This document shows, piece by piece, positions 32,836 through 41,822 of a stretch of DNA of 64,000 nucleotides (position 1 is its first letter; each line of letters begins with the position of its first letter). The stretch is from a virus. The stretch covers positions 62,001 to 126,000 of the IMG/VR virus record IMGVR_UViG_3300023174_000057. The stretch is one strand, 5' to 3'. The translations under genes and the position numbers were made by a program. Below the pieces are notes generated by a model that was not told the DNA's origin, ran no database searches, and saw nothing but the letters and a program-made list of their open reading frames with translations.

Positions 32836-34245
32836 GTGGCATTTTTGCGCTACGCCAACGCCCGTACCCTCCACCCGTACATCACAGGTCAGCGGTGGGA
32901 CAACGTGCGCGTTGCCGCCTCGCAGACCCGGATGGATCGCAACCTCGTCGGGCAAGCGTCCAAGATCCTCAACGAGCAGTTCGACCCGTCGAAGTACCTG
33001 CTGTCCCACGCCACCATCGTGGCGTCCGTGGACTGCCTCGACGTGCCCAACGCCCGAGTGGGGGCCTCGACGGTCAACGGCAAGAAGGTCAACCGCAAGA
33101 CCACGGCCTACCGGATCAAGACCGAGTGCGAGCAGTTCATCAACAACAACTTCGACAGTTGGTCGAGGGATGTACTGCTGAAGTCCTACAAGACCTTCAT
33201 CGGCGCTCACAACTTCTTGGAGCACGTCCAGATCGAGAACCTGTCCAAGGGACGGATTCTCGACGCCGTGGCGCGTGACATCGGTGACTCCGTCTACGTT
33301 GACATCCTGATCGCCACGGACCGCAAGCACCGTGAGCTCATCAAGGACATTGAGAGCGGAGAGATGTCCACCCTGAGCATGGGGTGCTCCATCGACGGGA
33401 GCACTTGTACTCAGTGTGGTCACTGGGCAGCGGACGAGACCGAGTTCTGTGACCACGTCAAGTACACCAAGGGCAACACGTTCTTCGACGAGAAGGGCCA
33501 GCGGCACCGTGTCGCGGAGCTCTGTGGGGACGTGACCCTTGACCCCACGGGCGGGGTGCAGTTCATCGAGGCAAGCTGGGTGAAGGTGCCAGCGTTCAAG
33601 GGCGCTGTGGCGCGGAACCTCATCACCCTGTCCAGCGACGACAAGAGCAAGACCGCCAAGCGCATCCAGAACGTGGTCGGCACCCCGGCCCCGAAGGTTC
33701 CCTCTGACGGGTACCTCAAGGCGGCGCGCACCCTCCTCGCGGAGGAGGGTGACGAAGGTGGTGAAGCACCCCCTGCGGAGAGCCCCGCCCCGGACCCCTT
33801 GAAGGAGCTCACGGACGAGGTGCGGAAGTACGTCCTCGACACCGTGAAGAAGTCTCTCAAGGAGGACCTCACCAAGGCCACCCTCGCCCCGGCCATCCTC
33901 CCGCCCACCGACGCCCCCAACGACACGGTGGTCAAGCAAGCCCGGGCCAAACGGAGCCAGTACATCGCCGGGGTCAACCGCCTCGTCCGTACCGCCTCCA
34001 GTGACAGGGAGCTCGTCCAGAAAATCGCACGGTGGAACCACCAGAACGCGATTTTTGTCCCCGAGATTCTCTATCGCACCGCCCTAAAGGTCGGGAGCTC
34101 GCACAAGTACGCGAGCCTCCGTTCGTTTCTCGGTAAGTGTCAGGAGTCCCTTGGCCGAGCCCCCAGCTTGGGTGAAGCCCGGACGCTGGTACGTCTCGCC
34201 AAACTGATCTCAATCCGCAGTCTCGGCGTCAAGCCGAAGCCCTAA
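32836..34245 (+). CDS. Putative prohead maturation protease
   Basis: The first 200 residues show the order of U35/S78-type prohead proteases: a catalytic His candidate in IGAHNFLEH, a KGRILDAV turn, strand VYVDILIATDRKH, and the Ser candidate in MSTLSMGC preceded by an IESGE helix. A zinc-like insert CTQCGHWAADETEFCDH follows the Ser. The C-terminal half is charged and helical, perhaps scaffold. Proteases of this kind cut scaffold and capsid precursors; position before scaffold and capsid genes fits. Residue assignment is by eye. Confidence 0.55.
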   Translation: MAFLRYANARTLHPYITGQRWDNVRVAASQTRMDRNLVGQASKILNEQFDPSKYLLSHATIVASVDCLDVPNARVGASTVNGKKVNRKTTAYRIKTECEQFINNNFDSWSRDVLLKSYKTFIGAHNFLEHVQIENLSKGRILDAVARDIGDSVYVDILIATDRKHRELIKDIESGEMSTLSMGCSIDGSTCTQCGHWAADETEFCDHVKYTKGNTFFDEKGQRHRVAELCGDVTLDPTGGVQFIEASWVKVPAFKGAVARNLITLSSDDKSKTAKRIQNVVGTPAPKVPSDGYLKAARTLLAEEGDEGGEAPPAESPAPDPLKELTDEVRKYVLDTVKKSLKEDLTKATLAPAILPPTDAPNDTVVKQARAKRSQYIAGVNRLVRTASSDRELVQKIARWNHQNAIFVPEILYRTALKVGSSHKYASLRSFLGKCQESLGRAPSLGEARTLVRLAKLISIRSLGVKPKP

Positions 34246-34259
34246 ACAGGAGAAATGCA

Positions 34260-35843
34260 ATGTCTCGACGCCGTCTGACGTGGAATGGTCGCACCGCTTC
34301 TGCCCCCCCTGCGATGCCGGGGTATCAGGAGCCCAGCATTCACCCCGCCGCGTACCCGGACCCGGAGGCTGATGCCTACGAGAACGGTGACACGAGCTCG
34401 TGGGCCGAAGACCCGCACCCGGGTCCGTACCCGAATTCGTTCCACCCGGCGCTTCCGGGCACCGAGGAGCCGATGGGCCACCCGGCGACGGACCCCGCCC
34501 ACTACTTCCCGGCGGGCGTGACGAAGCAAGCCTCGCGTCAGCTTCGTGCGGCGATGGAGGCGAAGGCCGCGAAGTGCATCCGCATCGCGCAGTCGATGCT
34601 GGGCAAGAGCGCGTCGGTCAGCGCCGTCGAGGACCAAGCTCTCGACCTCATGAACCTCACCGAGCGCCAGATCCAAGCCGCTCTCAAGCGTATCGCTGAG
34701 GACGGGATGGCGCAGGACGTTCCCACCGAGGCGAGCGCGGACCTCCTCGCGGTGGACAACTACACCCTCACCCCGTCGCGCACGAGCGACGAGGCCCTCC
34801 TCGCCAGCATGATGGCCGAGGAGCACGGTGCGGGCCATGACGCCGACGAGGCTCTCCTTGCCAGCATGATGGCTGATGAGCACGGTGCTGGTCACGATGC
34901 CGACGAGGCGCTTCTCGCCAGCATGATGGCCGAGGAAGCCCCCAAGGCTGGCAAGATGTCGGAGGAGGCCAAGGCTGAGGCGCTTCTCTCCAGCATGATG
35001 GCCGAGGAGGCTCCCAAGGCTGGCAAGATGTCGGGCAAGCTCTCGGAGCAGATCGCTTCGCTCGTCGCGGAGCAGGTTGCGAGCATCATGGCGGGTCGCA
35101 AGGCGTCGTCCAAGCGCGCGTTCGGTGTGTACGACAAGATGCCCGGTGACCAGAACGATCCGGCGCACTACAACTTCCGCGCTGAGGGCGTCCTCGCTTC
35201 TGCCAAGAAGTCCGAGGAGAAGGCCGAGGAAGAGCCCAAGGCCGAGGAGACCGCTGCCGAGGAGACCGCTGCCAAGAAGGCGGCGCACTACCAGCGCCTC
35301 GTGGCCCACTACGCTCGCATCGCCAAGAAGTCCGAGGAGACCAAGGCCGACGAGGTCGAGGCCGAGGAGGCCGCTGACGAGGAGCCCAAGGCTGGCAAGA
35401 AGGCTGGCATGACGGCGGACATCAAGGCCGCTATCGCGGAGCTCCTCGCGGAGGAGACCGCCCCGGCGGCGGGCATGGTCGCGGAGGAATTCGCTGAGGA
35501 AGACCCGATGGCCGACGACCTCATGGGCGACCTCATGGGCGACGAGGCCCCGGTGGCCGACGACCTCATGGCCCTCTACAGCATGAAGCTGGCGGGCAAG
35601 AAGTCGGAAGAGGCCGAGGAAGCCGACGAGGCGACTGCCGAGGAGGCCGACGAGGTCGAGGCCGAGGAGGCCGCTGACGAGGAGCCCAAGGCTGGCAAGA
35701 AGGCGGCGGTTCGCCCGCAAGCCCGCAAGGCGTCGAACGGCGTCCGCACTCTCGGCGCGGTGTCCAAGGTCGCGTCGAGCGACGTGAACGACCTGTCGAA
35801 GCTCTGGGAGAGCGCCCCCGACGTGTCCAAGGTCTTCGGCTGA
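34260..35843 (+). CDS. Acidic repeat scaffold-like protein (527 aa)
   Basis: The centre contains near-identical blocks DEALLASMMAEEHGAGHDA (three in a row) and LLSSMMAEEAPKAGKMS, then long AEEA/KKSEE stretches. The composition is acidic, Ala/Met-rich, helical. Such proteins act as scaffolds or core components in phage heads. It precedes the capsid genes and is followed by a strong terminator. The C-terminus reads VSKVASSDVNDLSKLW. Confidence 0.6.
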   Translation: MSRRRLTWNGRTASAPPAMPGYQEPSIHPAAYPDPEADAYENGDTSSWAEDPHPGPYPNSFHPALPGTEEPMGHPATDPAHYFPAGVTKQASRQLRAAMEAKAAKCIRIAQSMLGKSASVSAVEDQALDLMNLTERQIQAALKRIAEDGMAQDVPTEASADLLAVDNYTLTPSRTSDEALLASMMAEEHGAGHDADEALLASMMADEHGAGHDADEALLASMMAEEAPKAGKMSEEAKAEALLSSMMAEEAPKAGKMSGKLSEQIASLVAEQVASIMAGRKASSKRAFGVYDKMPGDQNDPAHYNFRAEGVLASAKKSEEKAEEEPKAEETAAEETAAKKAAHYQRLVAHYARIAKKSEETKADEVEAEEAADEEPKAGKKAGMTADIKAAIAELLAEETAPAAGMVAEEFAEEDPMADDLMGDLMGDEAPVADDLMALYSMKLAGKKSEEAEEADEATAEEADEVEAEEAADEEPKAGKKAAVRPQARKASNGVRTLGAVSKVASSDVNDLSKLWESAPDVSKVFG

Positions 35844-35872
35844 TCCCCGGCTGACCGACCCCAACAACGGAG

Positions 35873-35902
35873 CGCCCGTGAGAGAAATCTCACGGGCGTT
35901 TT
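35873..35902 (+). terminator. Rho-independent terminator
   Basis: A perfect 11-bp stem CGCCCGTGAGA / TCTCACGGGCG with loop GAAA is followed by TTTT. It closes the packaging-to-scaffold transcript 30 bases after the stop at 35843. Confidence 0.9.
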
Positions 35903-36004
35903 CGTTTGTCTGCCAATACCACCGTCCGTAGTACGGGAGCTTTGCTTCCTCACTTGTGGTTATTCCGGCATGGTGTCGGGAGGGCTGCAAGGGTAGACCA
36001 CACG

Positions 36005-36020
36005 CCCCTGTAAACAGGGG
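36005..36020 (+). promoter_or_regulatory. Hairpin in leader of the decoration gene
   Basis: CCCCTG-TAAA-CAGGGG, a 6-bp stem, lies a few bases before AAAGGAG and the ATG at 36036. The rest of the 192-base gap between 35843 and 36036 shows no gene and no convincing -35/-10 pair. The hairpin may stabilise the mRNA or shape initiation. Confidence 0.5.
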
Positions 36021-36035
36021 TCAAAGGAGTGCATC

Positions 36036-36734
36036 ATGCCTTTGGCTGGACAGGCGAGCGGTGGCTGGACGGAGTCCTCGTCGGCTCTTCGGATTCTCCA
36101 CGTTGGTGTTCGCAACACCGTGGGCGTCCTGACCGACGACAGCTTCACCCAGACCAACCCTCCGATCATCACCACTGCCGGGACGGTTTCGACCGCTCCC
36201 GGCGCTCTCACCGAAGTTCTCGGCATCCTCTCGGGCTCCGTGGCCTTCACCCGCCCGGACGCGGGGAGCAACTTCATCGGTGGACCGACCAAGACCGCGA
36301 TGGCCCTCCCGGCCAGCGTGACTCAGGTCCTCCCGCTGGGCTGCTTCATCAACTCGGCGGCGGGCAACCCCTACGAGAACCTCCCGGCGGTCGCGTCGGG
36401 CAAGGGTCCGTATGTCGCTGCGATGGGCACCTACGGCAACCGCCTCTACGAGACGCAGCTTCTCGTTGCCACCACGGGCACCGTGGTCGCGGCGGGCACG
36501 GCGCTCACCTACGTCGCGGGCATGAAGCTCGTGGCGTCGCAGAACGGCTACCTGATGCCCAGCGTCGTGTTCAACGGCGCGGCTCTCGTCGCCGTGGACA
36601 ACACCGCTGGTGGCGGTGCGTACAACACGCTGGAAAGCGTGAACGCGGGCGCTGTTGTGGCGACCACGGTCGGCATCCTCAAGATGCCCCCGGATTCGGT
36701 CATGACCGAAATCGTGTTCGATCAGCGCATCTGA
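36036..36734 (+). CDS. Capsid decoration/stabilisation-like protein (232 aa)
   Basis: Gly/Ala/Thr/Val-rich beta protein lying directly before the major capsid gene, the usual place of head decoration proteins. Strong codon-use bias and the AAAGGAG site suggest high expression. No named family could be fixed from the sequence. Confidence 0.55.
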   Translation: MPLAGQASGGWTESSSALRILHVGVRNTVGVLTDDSFTQTNPPIITTAGTVSTAPGALTEVLGILSGSVAFTRPDAGSNFIGGPTKTAMALPASVTQVLPLGCFINSAAGNPYENLPAVASGKGPYVAAMGTYGNRLYETQLLVATTGTVVAAGTALTYVAGMKLVASQNGYLMPSVVFNGAALVAVDNTAGGGAYNTLESVNAGAVVATTVGILKMPPDSVMTEIVFDQRI

Positions 36735-36756
36735 CAGGAAGGGAAGGAACACGAAC

Positions 36757-37638
36757 ATGACTACGCCCAACGTCAGCACCGCGATCAAGCAGAAGATCAT
36801 CGGTGACTACATCAAGACCGCCGCTGGCCGCGCGAAGCTCGCCGCTTCGATGACCCAGCCGCTCCGCACCCGCCGCGACTACATGAGCGTCGGTCGCAAG
36901 ACCTTCCTCGTGGAGCAGTTGCCGGATGGTGCGCTGCCGATCTACGACAAGGACCCGGACGTGACTGCGTTCGTGGTTGGTGAGGAAGGCGAGAACATCC
37001 TCGCGATCACCAAGCCCCGCCGCGTGATCTTCCCCCTCTTCGAGATCGCCAGCAACCCCGAGATCCCGCTGACGCAGATCAAGGAGCGTCGCTTCGACCT
37101 GATCGAGCGCGCTCAGGATCTCGCCCGCGCGATGATTCAGGCGGCGGAAGACGAGCGCGTCTTCGCGGTCCTCGACGCCATCGCCGTCAACGGGTTCGAC
37201 AGCATCCCCGGCGGCACCAACCCGGACATCCCCGTGGTCGCCCCGCTCAACGGCGCGGTTCTCGCGGATGCCTACGCCCTCATCGAGCGTCACGACCTCC
37301 GCGTCGCCCGCGTGTACATGAACGCGCGTGACTACGCGGACGTTCGCAAGTTCGGTCGGGACATCCTCGACATCGAGTCTCAGGCGACCCTGCTCAAGAC
37401 CGGCCTTCAGGCGACCCTCTGGGGCGCTCAGGTCATCACGAGCCGTCTCGTCCCCGCTGGCACGGTGTACGTTTGCTGCGAACCGGAAATGTTCGGTCGG
37501 ATTCCGGTCCGTACCGAGCTCACGGTCCTCAGCGCCGACGACCCCAAGGCCCGCACCATCGGCTTCTCGGTGTTTGAGAACCTCGGCATCGGGGCGTACA
37601 ACCCCCGTGGCCTCACCCGCCTCACGATCACCCGCTGA
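36757..37638 (+). CDS. Major capsid protein, HK97-like
   Basis: 293 residues. The N-terminal helix, an E-loop-like stretch (YMSVGRKTFLVEQLPDGALP), the long spine helix (RRFDLIERAQDLARAMIQAA) and a late A-domain (VYMNARDYADVRKFG, LWGAQVITSRLVPAGTVYV) have the HK97-fold layout. It follows the scaffold- and decoration-like genes and is closed by a strong terminator, as expected for the most expressed virion gene. It builds the icosahedral shell. Confidence 0.8.
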   Translation: MTTPNVSTAIKQKIIGDYIKTAAGRAKLAASMTQPLRTRRDYMSVGRKTFLVEQLPDGALPIYDKDPDVTAFVVGEEGENILAITKPRRVIFPLFEIASNPEIPLTQIKERRFDLIERAQDLARAMIQAAEDERVFAVLDAIAVNGFDSIPGGTNPDIPVVAPLNGAVLADAYALIERHDLRVARVYMNARDYADVRKFGRDILDIESQATLLKTGLQATLWGAQVITSRLVPAGTVYVCCEPEMFGRIPVRTELTVLSADDPKARTIGFSVFENLGIGAYNPRGLTRLTITR

Positions 37639-37669
37639 TCGCTCGTAACTCTGCGTAAAAGCAGCGATT

Positions 37670-37705
37670 TTCGCCCTCCCGGTCACAACAGACCGGGAGG
37701 GCGAA
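37670..37705 (+). terminator. Terminator hairpin after the major capsid gene
   Basis: A perfect 15-bp stem TTCGCCCTCCCGGTC / GACCGGGAGGGCGAA with loop ACAACA. The T-run after it is weak (TCGTTTAT). The 90 bases that follow show nothing else before the promoter at 37795. Confidence 0.85.
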
Positions 37706-37794
37706 GTCGTTTATGGGTGTTGGGATTTTTGGGTGGTGGTACTTTCCACACGCGGTTCACCACTCACCACTCGCTCCCCGGTCTGCGCTCTCAC

Positions 37795-37822
37795 TTGACG
37801 GTCTGTTTTCGTCTGTTATGAT
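37795..37822 (+). promoter_or_regulatory. Sigma70-like promoter of the endonuclease-methyltransferase gene
   Basis: TTGACG (37795-37800), a 16-base spacer, TATGAT (37817-37822), then nine bases to the ATG at 37832. No ribosome-binding site fits in that gap, so the message is probably leaderless. A similar arrangement precedes the gene at 54689. Confidence 0.75.
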
Positions 37823-37831
37823 ATCTTCGCG

Positions 37832-39775
37832 ATGGAACGAACAGACCTGACGCCCGAGATTCTCCGTGACCTGTACCTCACCCAGCGGTTGACCGAGGGG
37901 GAGATCGCAGAGCGGTTCGGCACCTATCAGGTGAGGGTCAACCGTCTGCGGAAGCAGTGGGGCATCCCCACGGTGAGCAAAGCCGAGAGGCTGGACCTCC
38001 CGCCGTTGACCCCCGAGCAGCACCAGCTTCTCATCGGGTCACTTCTTGGGGACGGTCACATGGCGGCGACGAGCGCCACGTCAGCCCGGTTCAACGAGAG
38101 CCACTGCGCCGACCAAGAGGAGTACCTCCTCTGGAAGTCCAGCATCTTGGGCGTCTATGTGTCCTCGACCACGGCGACCCGAAAGGCGAACAAGACTTCG
38201 GGCGGCACCTATCACGGCAAGGCGTTCACCACGCACAGTTGCACGCAGCTTCGCCCCTACTATGACCTGTTCTATCCCGCCCCAGATAGGAAGCGCGTGT
38301 TCCCGTGGACTCTCCCCAAGGAGATGACGCCGCTGGTGTTGGCGGTGTGGTACATGGATGATGGGGGTCTAGCGAACAGGTATCACCCTCGTATCGCCTT
38401 CGGGCTCAGTGACTTGAGTCTGGACCGGGCCATGAGGGCGCTCCGAAAGCTGGGTCTGAAGGCCACTCTGACGGGGGACACCTCGCAGGACATGATGATC
38501 GGGTTCCCCGGTCAGTCTGACAAGTTCTTTGACCTCATCCGCCCGCACGTCCCCCCGTGCATGGCGCGAAAGCTCCCCGTGGAGTCCGAGCGTCGGGAGC
38601 TCGACCGGAACGCCCGGAGGCTCACCCCGGAGAGGGTGGCCGAGTTGTACACCGGGGGGATGTCGCTCACGGACATCAGCGTCGTCCACGACGTGGGGCG
38701 GGGGACGGTTCTGCGACGGCTGCGAAGCTCTGGGGTCTCGTCGCGGCCTATGGGCAGACCCCGGAAGGAGTACACCGTCAGGACGGCGCGGATAGCCCTT
38801 GGGAACTACACCCCCAAGGTGTGGGCGACGCTATCCGACGAGGACAAGGCGCGATGGGTGGACGAGATCTACGCCATCTTGGTTCACGCGCCCTTCCCCT
38901 ACCCGGAGATCCCAGATAACCACCAGCGGGAGCTCGCGCGGACCCGTGACCACAAGCTCTCTGTCGTGGACGGCTGGCTTCGACCGTGGTCGCCCGTGGG
39001 GAACAACCTGTGCTCGCCGTTCTTCCCCAACAGGTACAAGGCCCAATGGAAAGGGGCGAGGTCAGCCTTTGAGGCGTGGCATCGTGAGAAGACCCTCCGG
39101 TGGGCTATTCGCTTCCAGCTTGACCAAGGTGACCCCGTGCTGCCTCACCGGGTGCTGCGCGCCATCACGATGCAGCACCGGACGCCTTCGGTGTTTCGCC
39201 CCACGGTGGCCCGATGGGTCTACCAGACGTACTGCCCACCGGGTGGCGCGGTGTGGGACCCTTGTTCCGGCTACGGGGGCCGTCTCATGGGGGCTCATCT
39301 CGCGGGGGTGAAGTACACGGGCACGGATGTGGACCCCGAGACCGTGGCAGGGAATCAGCGTCTTGCCAAGTTCTTGGGCTCTGACGCGACGGTGGTTCAG
39401 TGCCCTGCTGAAGCGTTCACTCCACCCAGTGACCTCGACCTCGTGTTCACATCCCCGCCCTACTTCGACCGCGAGAGGTACTCGCAGGAGGAGGGTCAAT
39501 CGTGGAAGCAGCACGGGAGCTCGCTGGACGTGTGGCTCGACGGGTTTTTGGTGCCCGTGGTCCGCTCCGCTTTGAAGTCTCTCAAGCCGGGGTGCCCGTT
39601 GATCCTCAACGTGGCAGACTTGAAAGAGCGCAGTGGGATCGTGCCCCTTGTCGAGGGCGTGATTCGTACCGCCGTCCGTGAGGGCTTCACGCACGACCAC
39701 ACGGTCCAGATGCCGCTGGCGAAGCTCAATCGAGGTGATGCGTCGGAGCCCATGCTGGTCTTTCGCTCTCGGTAG
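37832..39775 (+). CDS. LAGLIDADG endonuclease fused to DNA methyltransferase
   Basis: 647 residues. An N-terminal HTH (EGEIAERFGTYQVRVNRLRK) precedes two LAGLIDADG-type helices, LLIGSLLGDGHM (about residue 70) and VLAVWYMDDGGL (about 170). A second HTH lies near residue 290. The C-terminal third has DPCSGYGGRLMGA (SAM-binding motif I) and TSPPYFDRERY (motif IV of the N6-Ade/N4-Cyt class). It may cut a target and protect its own site by methylation. It sits alone behind the capsid terminator with its own promoter. Confidence 0.85.
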   Translation: MERTDLTPEILRDLYLTQRLTEGEIAERFGTYQVRVNRLRKQWGIPTVSKAERLDLPPLTPEQHQLLIGSLLGDGHMAATSATSARFNESHCADQEEYLLWKSSILGVYVSSTTATRKANKTSGGTYHGKAFTTHSCTQLRPYYDLFYPAPDRKRVFPWTLPKEMTPLVLAVWYMDDGGLANRYHPRIAFGLSDLSLDRAMRALRKLGLKATLTGDTSQDMMIGFPGQSDKFFDLIRPHVPPCMARKLPVESERRELDRNARRLTPERVAELYTGGMSLTDISVVHDVGRGTVLRRLRSSGVSSRPMGRPRKEYTVRTARIALGNYTPKVWATLSDEDKARWVDEIYAILVHAPFPYPEIPDNHQRELARTRDHKLSVVDGWLRPWSPVGNNLCSPFFPNRYKAQWKGARSAFEAWHREKTLRWAIRFQLDQGDPVLPHRVLRAITMQHRTPSVFRPTVARWVYQTYCPPGGAVWDPCSGYGGRLMGAHLAGVKYTGTDVDPETVAGNQRLAKFLGSDATVVQCPAEAFTPPSDLDLVFTSPPYFDRERYSQEEGQSWKQHGSSLDVWLDGFLVPVVRSALKSLKPGCPLILNVADLKERSGIVPLVEGVIRTAVREGFTHDHTVQMPLAKLNRGDASEPMLVFRSR

Positions 39776-39804
39776 CGGTGAGTTGCCTATAGGTGCCCAC
39801 GGGC

Positions 39805-40119
39805 ATGAAGCACCTCCTTGCCGTTCTCTTCGTTCTCGCCGCTGGTTGTGGGGACACTACACCCCCCGCCGACGCCACGCTCGACCAGACCGTCGAGGCG
39901 TCCGTGGACGCGACCTCCGAGGCGTCCGTGGACGCCCCCGTGGTTGACGTGACCGCTGATGCCCCCGTGGTGGTGGACGCCGCTGGTATGGACGTTGTCG
40001 AGGCATCCGTGGACGCTGCTGTCGTCGAAGCGTCCGTCGAAGCGTCCGTAGACGTGGCGGTTGATGTGGCTACGGATTCCCGTTCTGACACGTCCGTCAA
40101 TTCCGACGCTCGTGACTGA
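39805..40119 (+). CDS. Lipoprotein with Val/Asp/Ser/Ala repeats (104 aa)
   Basis: MKHLLAVLFVLAAGCGDTT has a signal peptide with lipobox LAAGC; Cys at residue 15. The mature part is repeats of VEASVDA and VVDVTADAP, a low-complexity style common in lipoproteins of Myxococcota. As a membrane-anchored phage lipoprotein it could block superinfection or act in lysis, but neither is shown. The ATG at 39805 is chosen over the GTG at 39793 for the signal peptide. CCTATAGG lies just upstream. Confidence 0.65.
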   Translation: MKHLLAVLFVLAAGCGDTTPPADATLDQTVEASVDATSEASVDAPVVDVTADAPVVVDAAGMDVVEASVDAAVVEASVEASVDVAVDVATDSRSDTSVNSDARD

Positions 40120-40143
40120 GTCCTGTCTTTCTGGAGAGCTCCA

Positions 40144-40503
40144 ATGCGCGTCCCGAGAAACTCACACGTCGCTGCCGTCCGAGCCGCCCGGGCAACGTCG
40201 TTCAACCGCCCCCTGATGACCCCTTCCGTGGTCGAAGCCCCGGTGGCCGTCGTCGCCGTTGAGGCCCCCGTCGTCGAGGCTCCGGTGGTAGTCGATGCCC
40301 CCGTCGTCGAAGCTCCGGTGGTGGTTGAGGTGCCTCCTGTCGAGGCACCCGTGGTCGAGGAAGCGCCCGTGGTCGAAGCCGCTCCCGAGGCACCCGTGGC
40401 CGAAGAGGCCCCCGCCCCGGTAAAGAAGACCCGCAAGCGCAAGACCGAGGTGGTCGAGGCTCCCGTCGAGGAGACCCCTGCCTCTTTTCTTGAATTTACC
40501 TGA
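40144..40503 (+). CDS. Low-complexity VEAPVV repeat protein (119 aa)
   Basis: After a basic N-terminus the protein is almost entirely VEAPVV-type repeats, then KKTRKRKTE and a short end. Such sequences form extended, unstructured arms. Codon use is strongly G/C at third positions. The stop overlaps an ATG of the next reading frame. Confidence 0.5.
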   Translation: MRVPRNSHVAAVRAARATSFNRPLMTPSVVEAPVAVVAVEAPVVEAPVVVDAPVVEAPVVVEVPPVEAPVVEEAPVVEAAPEAPVAEEAPAPVKKTRKRKTEVVEAPVEETPASFLEFT

Positions 40504-40541
40504 TGGCTCTTGGGCGGTACGGTATCGCCCGAGGAGTCACT

Positions 40542-41786
40542 ATGGCTGAGTTTCAACTGGTCGCGGGCAACTTCCACTCGTTCCGCGCCACCGTGCGCTT
40601 CCATCTTGGGAAGATCCAACAGGACGTTCACAAGGATGATGTCGTCGAGTTCGACGGCACCACCTTGAAGCTGGGTGGTGTGTCCCACGCCCTTCCCGAG
40701 CTCCGCAGCGCGATCAAGGCCGGGTGGCTCTCCCCTGTCGCATCGAGCGTTGCTGACTACGTCCCGCAGTCCGCGAACGTGAAGGTTCGCGCCGCGATGG
40801 ACAAGGACAAGGGCAAGACTGTCTCCACCGAGGTCCAGCAGGACGAGACGTTCGTCGGAAGTGCCCGCAAAGCGAGCACCACGGACGGGGTGAAGATCGA
40901 GTCCAAGAAGTTCAACGCGACGGTCGTGAAGGACACCGAGGGTGACGGTCGCACGGTGGGTCCGTCCACCAAGAAGACTGTCCCCACGGGCGGGGAGTCC
41001 TCCGAGGGGGAGACTGTCGCCAAGCTCAAGACCGCCGCTAAGAAGAGCTTCACGCTGGATGGCAGCACCAGCATGAACGCGGACAGCGACGCGGGCACTG
41101 ACGTGACGGGCGTGGTCGAGCACCTCAAGGGGGTCACCCCCAAGGTTACTTCCAGCGCCGACGACGATGAGATTTCCCGTGAGGGTCAGTCCAGCGATGG
41201 TGGCAAGGTCATCGCCAACGTGAAGACCGCCGCGAAGCGGAAGGTCACCCTCACGGACGTGAACTCCGTGGACCGAGAGATCAACAACCTCGACAACCGC
41301 ACGAGGGCGGCACTCGCCCCCAAGGGCAAGCGAGACATCGCGGCCCTTGCGGGGGACACCCTTGAGGAAGTGGTCCCGGCGAATGAGCCCGAGAACCGTG
41401 GGCGGATGCTGGCCGAGCAAGCCAAGGCGCAGCGTCTCGCGGCCCTCAAGGCCAAGGAGGCCCTTCCCGTCGCGGAGATCGAAGCTGATGCTCCCGAGGA
41501 GGGTGACATCCCCGAGAACCACTGGAAGGCCCCCGTGAAGGCGGCGAACGCGACCCCCCCGGCGAAGGTGGCGGCGAAGCCCCCCAAGTCGGTCGAGGAT
41601 TTCGCCGTGAACGGCGACGAACTGGAGCTCGCCCCGGGCGTGAGGTGGAACAAGAAGCTCCACTGGAAGACCCGTGTGAAGGAAGCCCTCCAGTACAGGG
41701 ACCGTCCCGAGGTGCTCAACCTCATCCGGGGTTACGAGGTGCCGTCTGTGACCAAGGCCATCGACGACGCCCTCGTGGCGAAGTGA
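40542..41786 (+). CDS. Structural-block hypothetical protein (414 aa)
   Basis: The first 80 residues look globular (FRATVRFHLGKIQQDVHK, DDVVEFDGTTLKLGG), followed by a long Lys/Thr/Ser-rich region, and a C-terminal helical region (NKKLHWKTRVKEALQYRDR). The ATG at 40542 has GAGGAG upstream; one at 40503 in a TGATG overlap is an alternative. No named family. It may be a head-associated protein. Confidence 0.5.
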   Translation: MAEFQLVAGNFHSFRATVRFHLGKIQQDVHKDDVVEFDGTTLKLGGVSHALPELRSAIKAGWLSPVASSVADYVPQSANVKVRAAMDKDKGKTVSTEVQQDETFVGSARKASTTDGVKIESKKFNATVVKDTEGDGRTVGPSTKKTVPTGGESSEGETVAKLKTAAKKSFTLDGSTSMNADSDAGTDVTGVVEHLKGVTPKVTSSADDDEISREGQSSDGGKVIANVKTAAKRKVTLTDVNSVDREINNLDNRTRAALAPKGKRDIAALAGDTLEEVVPANEPENRGRMLAEQAKAQRLAALKAKEALPVAEIEADAPEEGDIPENHWKAPVKAANATPPAKVAAKPPKSVEDFAVNGDELELAPGVRWNKKLHWKTRVKEALQYRDRPEVLNLIRGYEVPSVTKAIDDALVAK

Positions 41787-41822
41787 TCACCGTTTTCTAG
41801 CCTTTCACGCGGGGGTTGAGAG

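Noticed and set aside
33140-33165. AAC AAC AAC run as a DGR template repeat
   Set aside because: It lies inside the protease-like gene and the flanks do not match the array core.
39726-41663. 645-codon minus-strand open frame
   Set aside because: It spans three well-supported + strand genes and its product follows their low-complexity repeats.
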